A stretch of DNA of 64,000 bases from NCBI GenBank assembly GCA_964455525.1, contig CAYVWR010000001.1, positions 1,188,397 to 1,252,396 on the forward strand. Reading direction: 5' to 3'. Numbering within the stretch: position 1 is the stretch's first letter; each line of letters begins with the position of its first letter. The notes beneath the pieces were generated by a model. That model saw only the letters and a list, made by a program, of their open reading frames with translations. It was not told the DNA's origin and searched no databases. Shown here in pieces: positions 17,501 to 26,540 of the stretch. Origin of the DNA: JAFDZV01 sp964455525. Its GTDB lineage: Bacteria > Bacteroidota > Ignavibacteria > OLB7. A program made the position numbers and the translations under genes.

Positions 17501-18529
17501 CTACCTGAATCTGATCCTGGGATCAAAGAGGGCATAGAGAAGATCGCTGAAGATATTCCCCAGCAACTTGATAATCACGCTGAACACCAGAATACCCATC
17601 ACCACCGTGTAATCGCGCTCCACTGCCGAACGGTACCCAAGATAGCCGAAACCATCAATATTGAACGTCCGTTCGATAAGCAGCGAGCCAGTCAGGATGA
17701 TGCCGAGAAAGCTCCCAAGGCCGGTGGCAATCGGGATAAGCGAGTTGCGAAGCGCATGGCCGAAAATCACCTTCTTCTCGGTAAGCCCCTTGGCAAACGC
17801 CGTACGGACATAGTCCTGCCCCAGGTTCTCCAGCAGCGAGTTTTTCATCAGAATGGTGAGCGTGGCGAACCCACCGATCATATACGCTATCAACGGCAGA
17901 ATCGAGTGATGCACCTGATCCCATACCTGGCCTCCGAAGGAGAGATCATCCCAGTCAGGGGAGCGGAAATCTCCAAGCGGGAACCAGCCGAGTTGCCCGC
18001 CGAGAAGCACAAGCATCACCGCACCGAGAGCCCATCCGGGCACTGCATAGCCAACAAAGACCAGCGCCGAGGAGACAAAATCAAACGTGGTACCATGCCG
18101 CACGGCCTTCATGATGCCAAGCGGGATACAGACCAAGTACGAGAGGAAAAAGCCGATCAACCCGAAATAGATCGAGATCGGGAAGCGGCTCAAAATCACC
18201 TCAAGCACCGGGTCGCCATAGACATACGACTTACCGAAATCTCCCTGAACGATGTTCCCCAGCCATAATGCATAACGCACCGGAACAGGCTTGTCGAGAT
18301 TGTAATATCGCCGCAGCTCTTCCTTGGCAGCCTCGGGAACGCTTATCTGATCGTAAGGCCCTGCCGACCCGCCACCCCCTTCTCCCCCCATGGCGGCCTG
18401 CCTCGCCTGGTCCATAGCACGCTCGAACGGACCGCCGGGCGTGAACTGCAGGATGGCGTAGACAAGCATGGTACAGCCGAGGAAGGTGGGGATAATCAGC
18501 AGAAACCGCCGTACGAAGTAGCTGAACAT
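17501..18529 (-). CDS. yejB: Peptide ABC importer permease, YejB-like
   Basis: A 342-residue inner-membrane permease with six helices. It begins MFSYFVRRFLLIIPTFLG, the classic DppB/YejB opening, followed by the LQFTPGGPFERAM segment. A Gly-rich insert (GGEGGGGSAGPYDQIS) precedes the conserved YYNLDKPVPVRYALWLGNIVQGDFGKS, as seen in YejB. The EAA loop is TAFAKGLTEKKVIFGHALRNSLIP, and the end ALFDPRIRF is the usual DPR motif. It pairs with the YejE-like permease. A terminator-like hairpin in the gap to the binding-protein gene may lower its expression relative to that protein. Confidence 0.95.
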   Translation of the reverse strand: MFSYFVRRFLLIIPTFLGCTMLVYAILQFTPGGPFERAMDQARQAAMGGEGGGGSAGPYDQISVPEAAKEELRRYYNLDKPVPVRYALWLGNIVQGDFGKSYVYGDPVLEVILSRFPISIYFGLIGFFLSYLVCIPLGIMKAVRHGTTFDFVSSALVFVGYAVPGWALGAVMLVLLGGQLGWFPLGDFRSPDWDDLSFGGQVWDQVHHSILPLIAYMIGGFATLTILMKNSLLENLGQDYVRTAFAKGLTEKKVIFGHALRNSLIPIATGLGSFLGIILTGSLLIERTFNIDGFGYLGYRSAVERDYTVVMGILVFSVIIKLLGNIFSDLLYALFDPRIRFR

Positions 18530-18597
18530 AGATTTTCGATGCTTCGTTTACTGGAGAGAAGAACACCTCCCGGAATGCCGGGAGCACCGCTTCATGT

Positions 18598-18634
18598 GAA
18601 GAAAAAGCCGGGACCTCGCCGTGCGAAGCCCCGG
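18598..18634 (-). terminator. Internal terminator between binding-protein and permease genes
   Basis: On the minus strand CCGGG (18634-18630), an inner stem CTTCGC/GCGAGG and CCCGG (18612-18608) fold into one hairpin followed by CTTTTTCTTC (the T-run is 18606-18602). It has the form of an intrinsic terminator, sitting 16 bases past the binding-protein stop. Partial read-through would give more binding protein than permease, a known pattern in such operons. Confidence 0.75.
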
Positions 18635-18649
18635 ATAACGTTCTGCTGA

Positions 18650-20644
18650 TTACTGGTTGGCGCCGGTCGTGGTCGCAGCGGCGGTTGTCTGCTGGTGCTG
18701 CTTGTCGAAGTTCTGCCAGAAATGGTTCTCCAGCGGCACCGGCTCGATCTTCACCGACTTGTCGCGGCGGCCCTTCTCTACGAGGGCTGCCTTGTCGGCA
18801 TCAAACCACCACTGTGCAAACGCGGCATCCCAGTCGCTGATACGGCCGATCGTATACTCCGGCATGCCAAACCTGTCCCAGTATGCGATACGGATATTGG
18901 GCACATGGTAGGCCAGCGCATAGGTATTTGTTGCCACAAGAATGCTGTCAAGCTCGCGAAGGATCTTCACACGCTCGGCCTGATCGAACGTAATCTGCTC
19001 GCGCTCCATCAGCTCGTCGGCACGTGGATTGGCGAAGCCGGTGATGTTGTTCGAGTTCCCCCCCTTGGCAAGACGGGAATGGAAGGAGCTGATCGGATTC
19101 GGGTAGATGATGCCCCCCCACTGCTGGAAGGTCATATTGTAATTCTGTTCGCTCACCATCTTGAAGCAGGTGGTGCCGTCCACAGTACGGAAGTTCACCT
19201 TGATGCCCGCCTTCTGGAGATCCTGCTGGAATGGCGTAACGATACGGATCTGATCCTGCGTTACAAGCATGTCGATCGATAGAGGCCGACCGTTCTTGGT
19301 AAGGATGCCATCGCTGTTGCGCTGGGTATAACCCGCCTCGGCAAGCACCTGAGCTGCCTTCTCCGGATTGTACTCCTGCGTGGGGTTGTTCGGGTTGGCG
19401 TAGATCGAGTTCGGATAGTAGGAATCGGAAAGCTCGTACTCGTTGAACATCAACTTCGCCACCAGATCCTTCCGGTTGAACAGAAGAGTGATCGCCTTGC
19501 GGATCTTCGGATCGTCGAACGGCGGACGGTTGGTGTTGAAGGCGATGCCGCCAAAGCCAACCGGGTTGCTGTTATAGATCTTCTGGCGCTGCACCAGCCC
19601 ACGCTTGATCGCGTCGAAATCGAACTTCTCAACCCAGAAGGAAGCACGGTTGACCGGATAGAGGTCGATTTCGCCGTTCTTGAACTTCTCGAACAACAGG
19701 ACCTCATCGCGCACCACAAGCATCTTGATCTTATCGAAGTTATAGCTGCCACGGTTGAAGGCAAGATCCTTGCCCCACCAGTCGGCCCGGCGCGTAAGCG
19801 CCACGGAATTCCCCTTCTTGATATCCTCGCTCCGCACCACATACGGTCCGGTTCCCGGCGGCATCTCGTACTGATACTTATCCAGATACTCCTTGCCTCC
19901 CATCGTGCCGATCACATGTGCAGGCATAATGGAGCGGCCGGCGAAGTAGAACATGTTCTTCCAGTTCTTATCCTTCGAGCGCACCGAAACGAGATACTTG
20001 CTGATGGCAACCGGCTCCTCAAACCCTTCGAAGAAGGTGTTCGTAAACGGCTCAAGGATGCCGGGATCGCGACCAAGCTTGTAGGTGGCGACCACATCCT
20101 CGCTGGTCACCGGATGGCCGTCGGAGAACCGTGCATCCGGGTTGATACGGAAATAGTAGGTCTGGCCGTCCGGCCCGAGCTTCCAGTGCGAGGCCAGTCC
20201 CGGAAGGAACTCAAGGGTGATCGGATTGATTCCCAGAAGAGACTCGTAGACAAGGCCATGGATGGCGCGGGTAGCCTGGGTGTTCTCATCCTTGCCATAG
20301 GCACGGAAGGTGGCCGGATACTCCGGGACGGCAAAGGTGATGTCGCCCCCCTTCTTGGCATTGGTATCCGCGATATAGCGGAACTGATCCGGGGTCAGAT
20401 CGGTCGTCTGCCAGCCACTGTCGGCCGCAATCGCCTCAAATCCTGCTCCGCCAAGCCCGGCAGGCACGCTGGGGTCAGCGCCCGGCGGCACATCAAATGC
20501 CTTTGGCATCGTGATCGCCTGGCTCTTGATTTCGGTTGACGTCGGCTTCCCTGCCTCATCCTTGCCGGGGCAACCAGCAACCGTCACCGCGATGAACAGG
20601 AGCGCGGACAGGCGCATCCCGGAAGTCCACGAAGAGAGCTTCAT
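18650..20644 (-). CDS. yejA: Peptide-binding lipoprotein, YejA/family 5 type
   Basis: A 664-residue extracellular solute-binding protein, family 5. The signal peptide ends in the lipobox VAGC (Cys25), so it is lipid-anchored. Family landmarks include AKKGGDITFAVPEYPATF, GLVYESLLGINPITLEFLPGLASHW, YYFRINPDARFSDGHPVTSEDV, a mid-domain NRASFWVEKFDFDAIKRG and the C-terminal WDAAFAQWWF. The KKGGDITFAVP and NRASFWVEKFDF segments resemble YejA more than DppA or OppA. It captures peptides for the two permeases and two ATPases downstream. E. coli YejABEF also carries the peptide antibiotic microcin C, so oligopeptides or peptide-nucleotides are plausible substrates. It is the first gene of the operon. 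The tail is Gln/Thr-rich and low in complexity. Confidence 0.93.
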   Translation of the reverse strand: MKLSSWTSGMRLSALLFIAVTVAGCPGKDEAGKPTSTEIKSQAITMPKAFDVPPGADPSVPAGLGGAGFEAIAADSGWQTTDLTPDQFRYIADTNAKKGGDITFAVPEYPATFRAYGKDENTQATRAIHGLVYESLLGINPITLEFLPGLASHWKLGPDGQTYYFRINPDARFSDGHPVTSEDVVATYKLGRDPGILEPFTNTFFEGFEEPVAISKYLVSVRSKDKNWKNMFYFAGRSIMPAHVIGTMGGKEYLDKYQYEMPPGTGPYVVRSEDIKKGNSVALTRRADWWGKDLAFNRGSYNFDKIKMLVVRDEVLLFEKFKNGEIDLYPVNRASFWVEKFDFDAIKRGLVQRQKIYNSNPVGFGGIAFNTNRPPFDDPKIRKAITLLFNRKDLVAKLMFNEYELSDSYYPNSIYANPNNPTQEYNPEKAAQVLAEAGYTQRNSDGILTKNGRPLSIDMLVTQDQIRIVTPFQQDLQKAGIKVNFRTVDGTTCFKMVSEQNYNMTFQQWGGIIYPNPISSFHSRLAKGGNSNNITGFANPRADELMEREQITFDQAERVKILRELDSILVATNTYALAYHVPNIRIAYWDRFGMPEYTIGRISDWDAAFAQWWFDADKAALVEKGRRDKSVKIEPVPLENHFWQNFDKQHQQTTAAATTTGANQ

Positions 20645-21198
20645 CGAATGATCCTTAACAATTGAATAGGTATAGCTGAAAGAGTCTAACGAATGGATGT
20701 GAGCGACCCGATGTGCCTGTGTACCAGATCGAATCGGACAGGCAATATAAGAATGTGAGCGTAGATCGGTGTGCTAGACGGCACGACTTTCCACAAACTG
20801 TAAAGGAGCATTACAGTGCCCGCACCGCAAGCCACCAGCACCTGCGGCGGCTTCCCTGCCTGGTCCGGTGAGGCCAAGGGTGATCGTGATGGTTACATGG
20901 CCGCCCAAATTATATCAGCAGACAGAAACGTACGCGCTCATTGAGAGGATCGCACAGGTTCCAAAGGATACAGAAAATTCCCGTATCGAAATCCTATCTC
21001 CATACTCCGTTCCAGCATGCCACATATTGTTCCCCTCCCCTTCCCACACAATTGGCCTGGGTTGATAAGCACCCGGCACGCGCTCTTATGGCTATCTGGC
21101 GCCGTGTGCCTCTATTTGATAACTTCACGCCCGCTGTCCTCAGCACTACACCCTGGTCCTCCCCCTTCTCCGTTCGCACACGTTCCGGAAATCATACG
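20645..21198. other. Divergent intergenic region, promoters expected
   Basis: About 550 bases between the minus-strand importer operon and the plus-strand glycoside-hydrolase-like gene. It must hold both promoters. I see no RNA gene or strong inverted repeat. The frame of the downstream gene stays open back to 20941, but that stretch reads as non-coding. Confidence 0.4.
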
Positions 21199-24186
21199 AT
21201 GGCTACTCTCCGACCTTCTACCGTAATTCTCGCAGCCCTCTTGGTTGTTCTGCTGATGGTGCCGGCAACAGCACAACCCATCGGTATCACCAACGGCTTC
21301 CCCTATACCATCAATCCCTCCGATACTACATCCAGCCCGTATCTACCAACCCAACCCAGCCAGCAGGCGGGAATTCATGGATTCCTGAAGCGGGACCAGG
21401 AAGGAAATTTCCGGTTCGATGATGGCAACCCGGCCAGATTCTATGGCGTGACACTACAATGGACCGCCTGCTTTCCCGATAGCACTTCGGCAATCGCAAC
21501 CGCTGCGCGCCTCAGAAAGCTTGGAGTAAATCTTGTCCGATTCCAGTACATGGACAACTCCTACGACTGGTGGCAGCAGGCAACATTCCTCGATGCGGCA
21601 ACAGGGTTTCGCACGCTGCACCCGCAACAGATCCGCCGGCTCGACTGGTTTATCGCCCAACTCAAACGCAATGGCATCTACTCCTATCTGACCCTCCAGT
21701 CGGCCAGGGTCGCTCGCACAGATGATGGCATCGGAGCCACCGCAGCCGACTCGGTGATCTGGCTTGGCACCTATCTCAATTATCTGTACCCGCAGATGCG
21801 CACGGTCAACAAGGAGATCGCCCGACAGTTGCTCGATCATGTGAACCCCTTTACCGGCACCGCATACAAGTCAGAACCGGCGATCGCTCTGATAGAGATC
21901 ATGGGCCAGGGAAGCCTGATCTCCCGCTACCGGCAGGGACAGACCGAATACCGCCCTGGCGGCTACGGATTCTCCTGGCAGCATAGCAGCAGGCTTGATA
22001 CCCTCTTCACCGAATTCCTCCGCCGTAAATATGGCACAAAACAGGCCCTTGCATCGGCATGGCGGAACGCTGCACCCCACGGTGGCTTCCCGAACCTGAT
22101 ACAGGAGGGAAGCTTCGAGGGAGATTTTGAGCGATCATGGATCATCGATTCCTACGATGGCGTATCCGTGTCGAAGATACTGACGCAGGGTGATAGTGTG
22201 CCGGATGGCTCGCTGGCGCTTACGCTCCGTGTGCGCAATGGCAGCGGCAATGTCTACGCTGCTTATATGATCCAGAACGTACGCCTGGAATTTAATACCC
22301 TCTATCGTCTCAGCTTCAAGGCGAAGTGCAGCAATCCCGGTGGACGCAAGGTGATCGTAGGAGGATATCAGGAGGGTGGCCTTGGCGCAGGACTGTTCAA
22401 GGATCTGGAGATAGCTCCGTACTGGAGAGAGCAGGACGCCTACTTCCTGGTGCCGGTCAAAAGCAGCGACCCATTCTCCATCGTCCTGTGGTATGGCGAT
22501 GTGGAAGGGGATCTCCAGATCGACGACATACAGATCCGTGCCGTGGAGACAAGCGGACTGCAAGCCCGGGAGGCTCAGGAGAACGCTCTTGTGGGACGCA
22601 TCCCGTGGGGCAATGATCTGAACGCTCTCCTCTCCTCTGGCAGAATCGAAGATCAGTCGGAGTTTTATATGGGATTGGAAGCCGGTTACCTCACCGACCT
22701 GCATCGCTTTGTCAGCGATACGATCAAGGCACAGCAGCCGGTGAGCGGCGCAAGCCATTACTGGGCCAGCGGCTATATGGAAGCCGCCATTCAGAAACAG
22801 TTCGACTACTCCACCACATCGGCCGGATGGGACTGGATATCAGGAGAGGGGGATGCCTGGCAGATACGCAATACATCGCAGCTTCGCATCGACTGGGGAG
22901 GAGCCATCTACGAGATGACGATGCGTGCACACCGGGAACAGCCCTATATCGGCACCTTTATGCAGCCCTACCCGAATCGTTATCAGGCCGAGTCTATGCT
23001 GATGCTCCCGGCATATTCCCTCCTTCAGGACTGGGATGGGCTGATCCTGGATACCTATGCTGAACAGAACACACCGGGACCGGAGAAGTTCATCGACACC
23101 GGAGCATATTATACGATCGAAAAGAATCCGCTGGTGGTCTCCCTGATGCCTGCGGTCGCCCATCTCTTCAGGAATGGATTCCTGAAGCCTGCCCGGACAG
23201 CTATCCCCCTTCGCCATTCAACCGCACAGGCTCGCCTGCTCCCGCGAATGGAAGGAGCCTGGGGGTTGTATGCCGTTCCGGGAGGCATCAATGGACGCAC
23301 CATGCTTATCAACCGGGTGGTTATTGATTCCACCGATGCGGAGTACTTCACCCAGAGCGATGACATCTCCTTCCCCAGCCAGATCGAGGGGGAAGTCGCA
23401 AGCGATACACGCGAGATCCTCTGGGAGTATAATCGTGGGACGCTCAGCCTGGATGCTCCGCGAGCGCAGGGCGCTACCGGAGCTTTGGCCCGCGCTGGAG
23501 GGTTCACACTCCGAAATATCTCGATCGCCCTCCTGTCGGCCAACGAGACGGCCACGCTGCTCTGGGTTCCGCTCGACACAGCACAACCTCTTGGGACCGC
23601 AGGGCGCTCCCTTCTGGTGCTTGTCTCGCGCACCGAGCCTACCGGCTGGCACTGGCGCGACTCCACCCATGCCGACCTGTGGGGCGCAGGCCCGATGCTG
23701 TTCGATCCGCTGAGAGTGCGCCTCGCATTCAATGTCAATGACACGATCAACCGTATAAGCATCACCCCGCTCGATTCAAGCGGCATGCCCGCCGGGGAAA
23801 CGGTAGTCCTTAGAAAAGATGGCCCCTTGACCACCACCATCGATCAGGGGCGTACACCCGCGCTCTGGTATAGCGTGGAGCTTGCCACCGACCCATCGCT
23901 ATCAACAGAGTACCGGCGGGAACGGGAGACGCTGACGGCATGGCCCAGCATAACTGCCGATCGCACCTATATCACTGTGACGCTGAAACAGCCGCTACAG
24001 CATGCCCGGCTTGAACTCTTCAACCCTCTCGGGCGCCGGGTACGGATGATACATGAGGGGGCAATGGAGGCAGGCGAGCATACCGTACGACTTGAAGCAT
24101 CCGATCTTCCATCCGGGACCTATCTTATCAGGCTTGTATCAGCAGAGACAGGGGGCCTCACAACACGGGTGATCGTGGCACACTAG
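21199..24186 (+). CDS. Type IX-secreted glycoside-hydrolase-like protein, probably inactive
   Basis: A 995-residue exported protein. The signal peptide (MATLRPSTVILAALLVV, cleaved near ATAQ-P, residue 26) supports the ATG at 21199. Residues about 55-300 and 470-620 form a clan GH-A-like TIM barrel (RFYGVTLQW, LGVNLVRFQYMDN, PNRYQAESMLMLPAYSLLQDWDG). A CBM4/9-like beta-sandwich is inserted at about 300-450 (NLIQEGSFEGDFERSW). The last 70 or so residues (LELFNPLGRRVRMIHEG to the end) are a type IX sorting domain. In relatives the acid/base Glu sits in an IEIxNENSL motif and the nucleophile in a SExNHPxPNRY motif. Here these read IEIMGQGSL (Gln237) and IGTFMQPYPNRY (Thr586), so both glutamates appear lost and the protein may bind polysaccharide without cutting it. 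Confidence 0.8.
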   Translation: MATLRPSTVILAALLVVLLMVPATAQPIGITNGFPYTINPSDTTSSPYLPTQPSQQAGIHGFLKRDQEGNFRFDDGNPARFYGVTLQWTACFPDSTSAIATAARLRKLGVNLVRFQYMDNSYDWWQQATFLDAATGFRTLHPQQIRRLDWFIAQLKRNGIYSYLTLQSARVARTDDGIGATAADSVIWLGTYLNYLYPQMRTVNKEIARQLLDHVNPFTGTAYKSEPAIALIEIMGQGSLISRYRQGQTEYRPGGYGFSWQHSSRLDTLFTEFLRRKYGTKQALASAWRNAAPHGGFPNLIQEGSFEGDFERSWIIDSYDGVSVSKILTQGDSVPDGSLALTLRVRNGSGNVYAAYMIQNVRLEFNTLYRLSFKAKCSNPGGRKVIVGGYQEGGLGAGLFKDLEIAPYWREQDAYFLVPVKSSDPFSIVLWYGDVEGDLQIDDIQIRAVETSGLQAREAQENALVGRIPWGNDLNALLSSGRIEDQSEFYMGLEAGYLTDLHRFVSDTIKAQQPVSGASHYWASGYMEAAIQKQFDYSTTSAGWDWISGEGDAWQIRNTSQLRIDWGGAIYEMTMRAHREQPYIGTFMQPYPNRYQAESMLMLPAYSLLQDWDGLILDTYAEQNTPGPEKFIDTGAYYTIEKNPLVVSLMPAVAHLFRNGFLKPARTAIPLRHSTAQARLLPRMEGAWGLYAVPGGINGRTMLINRVVIDSTDAEYFTQSDDISFPSQIEGEVASDTREILWEYNRGTLSLDAPRAQGATGALARAGGFTLRNISIALLSANETATLLWVPLDTAQPLGTAGRSLLVLVSRTEPTGWHWRDSTHADLWGAGPMLFDPLRVRLAFNVNDTINRISITPLDSSGMPAGETVVLRKDGPLTTTIDQGRTPALWYSVELATDPSLSTEYRRERETLTAWPSITADRTYITVTLKQPLQHARLELFNPLGRRVRMIHEGAMEAGEHTVRLEASDLPSGTYLIRLVSAETGGLTTRVIVAH

Positions 24187-24572
24187 AACATGATATGCAC
24201 GAGTGTAGTTCGGAAATCAGCACAGAGGACTCTGCCAGGCCATCGGCGAGATACTCCATTGATACACCCTGGGCCGTGTCAGGCATTCTTCGGTCAGAAA
24301 CCGTTGATTCCGAATCGGTTTCAACGGTTGAATCTTCTACCATGCTCAAGCTGAAAGATCCGGCCCGATGGCATGCAACACGCTGGCGCCGTGCAGGGCA
24401 AACATCCTCGGCACGGCGATCCGCACCCATGGGAACGATGGCCTGGCGCACTGCTCGTACAAAAATCGCCAGGCCGGAGATGGGCACAGGGACATCCCTT
24501 TGCCAGTCATGTGCCATATATTGTTGGCTCGATATCAGCTTATAGTATTCTGTCCTTAATTCACGAACGATT
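24187..24572. other. Intergenic region with nested inverted repeats
   Basis: About 385 bases. AACCGTTGA (24299-24307) pairs with TCAACGGTT (24321-24329), with GAAACCG/CGGTTTC nested across it. GGCCTGGCG (24440-24448) pairs with CGCCAGGCC (24467-24475). Frames on both strands are open here but none has a convincing start or composition. It may include the terminator of the upstream gene and the leader of lpxH. Confidence 0.4.
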
Positions 24573-25310
24573 GTGGTATATTTTTTTTCCGATGCCCATC
24601 TTGGCCTCGGCTCCGCCGTATCGAATCGGGAACGGGAGCGTATGGTGCTCCGATTTCTGACGATGATTGGCAACGAAGGGGCCGAATCGGTTTACATCGT
24701 CGGAGATTTATTCGACTACTGGTTTGAATATCGCTCCGTTATACCACGTGGATTCACTCGCACCATCGGCGCGCTTGCAGCGCTGGTAGATGCTGGAATC
24801 ACGGTGGAATATATAGTTGGGAATCACGACTTCGGCCACCATAATTTTTTTGAACAGGAGATCGGCGTCCATGTCCACTACGATGATATCGAGCGCATTA
24901 TCGCCGGACGGCGCTGCTATATCTCTCACGGCGATGGCAAGGCATTCAATGATACCGGCTATCTGCTTCTGAAACGTGTTTTACGGTCCCGGCTGTCGAA
25001 CGCCCTGTTCCGATTCATTCACCCCGATATTGGAATCGGCACCGCCGCATATGCCTCGCGCCGAAGCCGCGACCACACCGCACAGAAAAATTACGATGGC
25101 GAAGTGCCGGGAGAATCCGATGGACTGTATGCATTCGCCAGGAAGAAGATACTGGAGGAAAAATACCAGCTTGTCGTGATGGGGCATAGCCATTCCCCTG
25201 CAAGGGTCGATCTCCCCGGCGGGACCTATGTAAATCTTGGCACCTGGCTGAACGACCGATCATATCTTGTGCTTGATGATGCCACACTCGATCTCCGGCG
25301 CTTCGCCTGA
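24573..25310 (+). CDS. lpxH: UDP-2,3-diacylglucosamine diphosphatase, LpxH-like
   Basis: A 245-residue calcineurin-type metallophosphoesterase. All metal-binding motifs are present: SDAHLG (start), VGDLFDYWFEY (about 42-52), VGNHD (about 81-85), ISHGDG (about 113-118) and MGHSHSP (about 202-208). The GDLFDYWFEY and HGDG motifs match LpxH, which hydrolyses UDP-2,3-diacylglucosamine to lipid X in lipid A synthesis at the inner face of the membrane. Bacteroidota have several LpxH-like paralogues, so a different nucleotide-lipid substrate is possible. The GTG at 24573 gives a start right at the first strand (VVYFFSDAHLG). No other lipid A genes are nearby. Confidence 0.85.
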   Translation: MVYFFSDAHLGLGSAVSNRERERMVLRFLTMIGNEGAESVYIVGDLFDYWFEYRSVIPRGFTRTIGALAALVDAGITVEYIVGNHDFGHHNFFEQEIGVHVHYDDIERIIAGRRCYISHGDGKAFNDTGYLLLKRVLRSRLSNALFRFIHPDIGIGTAAYASRRSRDHTAQKNYDGEVPGESDGLYAFARKKILEEKYQLVVMGHSHSPARVDLPGGTYVNLGTWLNDRSYLVLDDATLDLRRFA

Positions 25311-25569
25311 TATCAGGCATTGTCTACTGGCATATTGGTCGTATGGAATTGGGCACAACGGCACTGCGAGGCAGATAGGGACTGGCAGAAAGCCCCTATT
25401 CCAACCATCTCCAGCGCCCTGCCGCACAGTTCCTTGAATAATCCCATGCAGCCGGGATACACACTATCACATTGCCACAACCAGGCAACCGAGCGATTTC
25501 ATACTCTCCGCATACCAGCCCTGACCGGTGCCATCTATATTCCGATTAATTTTATGGATATAGATACTA

Positions 25570-25597
25570 AAGCCCGGTTCAGCAAAGAACCGGGCTT
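25570..25597. terminator. Perfect 11-bp hairpin
   Basis: AAGCCCGGTTC (25570-25580) and GAACCGGGCTT (25587-25597) are exact complements with a 6-base loop. On the minus strand TTTAG follows. It could end the minus-strand small gene at 25714 or the plus-strand lpxH transcript. Confidence 0.5.
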
Positions 25598-25713
25598 CTG
25601 GAATCAAACGCCCGAGCGGTTATCCATAGGATGGCGATACGGCCCTGGTTTATGGCAACAGCACCATCACTATACGGTCATAGTGCCGTGCCTATCATGC
25701 ATTCGCGACCTCG

Positions 25714-25944
25714 TCACGGTCGGATAGTATGATCGTATTTCAGCATGATCTTCTGTTCAGTCTCATGCCTCGTATACGTCAACGTTGAACCTCCATTGAG
25801 AGTCTGGCAGATCATATTCGGACTGATCGTCGCTATGCCGGTGTAGTCCTGCACCAGCGACATCCAGATCTCACCAAGCGTGTGGGTTGGATCGTCGGCA
25901 TAGCACCAGAAATCCACCAATACAGGTAAATGAGCCATTGGCAT
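25714..25944 (-). CDS. Small hypothetical protein, 76 aa
   Basis: I do not recognise this protein. It has ATG starts at 25944 and 25938, a natural amino-acid composition, and codon use like neighbouring genes. It begins MPMAHLPVLVDFWCYADDP and carries a middle segment LGEIWMSLVQDYTG. No signal peptide or membrane helix is visible. It stands alone in about 1.2 kb of otherwise non-coding DNA, with a perfect 11-bp hairpin about 120 bases past its stop. It could be a genuine small gene or a remnant of a larger one; there is no known domain to decide. Confidence 0.45.
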   Translation of the reverse strand: MPMAHLPVLVDFWCYADDPTHTLGEIWMSLVQDYTGIATISPNMICQTLNGGSTLTYTRHETEQKIMLKYDHTIRP

Positions 25945-26540
25945 GTTTGTAGGGTTAATGGGTATAGGGTTAGTTGAACTGGACGCACTACAGTAACGGT
26001 AATGAAGGCGGACACACGATGATCAATCCGACCGCAATTGATCGGACGAGCATCGAGATCAAGCGTGTTATCCTGTACTGTATATGCTGTTATCGAGATA
26101 GATGCAATTGATCGTGGTTCGCGAACGCCGCTGTAATCCCGAAGGACCTCGGTTTCAAGGGAAGCGTGTCGAAAATCAGTTGAACAGACGGGAACTGCCG
26201 ATATGGATTCTGACGCGGAACTGTCGCCCTGTCACTATGTCGCGACGCGTAATCCAGGATGTTCTTCATCCGGGATCAGCTTGACGAATTGTTATTATGC
26301 GGCAAAGGGCATCTCTTTCGGACATATGATGTCCGAATTTATCGTATACCACCATGGACAGTCGGCAACACATGAATATGAGATGCTGGGATTGAAAATA
26401 CGATCCTTTATCTGATGAGGAAAGGCCAGAGCGGCCGTCTAGTGATAATTATCTCCTGTTATGGAGCGTATTGTGGGGATCTTGTATCTTTAGACCTGCT
26501 TATGACAGCATCCAGGAATTTTTCATTCGAGAGATAGAGC
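25945..26540. other. Non-coding region with palindromes
   Basis: About 600 bases. GATCAAT (26021-26027) pairs with ATTGATC (26037-26043), and a strong 9-bp palindrome lies at 26317-26337 (given separately). Short plus-strand frames at 26102-26284 and 26203-26415 look random. No RNA gene was recognised. Confidence 0.4.
26317..26337. promoter_or_regulatory. 21-base palindrome, possible operator
   Basis: TTCGGACAT and ATGTCCGAA are perfect 9-base arms around ATG. It is 203 bases upstream of the aldehyde dehydrogenase start. The tight two-fold symmetry fits a dimeric repressor site better than a terminator; no T-tract follows. Confidence 0.4.

Noticed and set aside
20941..21198. An 86-residue N-terminal extension of the glycoside-hydrolase-like protein
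   Set aside because: It would put the signal peptide in the middle of the chain; the ATG at 21199 opens it directly.
24158..24673. A 171-codon minus-strand frame across the gap before lpxH
   Set aside because: It overlaps both the end of the hydrolase-like gene and the start of lpxH, and its translation is low in complexity.
25320..25727. A 135-codon plus-strand frame after lpxH
   Set aside because: It includes a perfect hairpin of terminator type and has a random composition.
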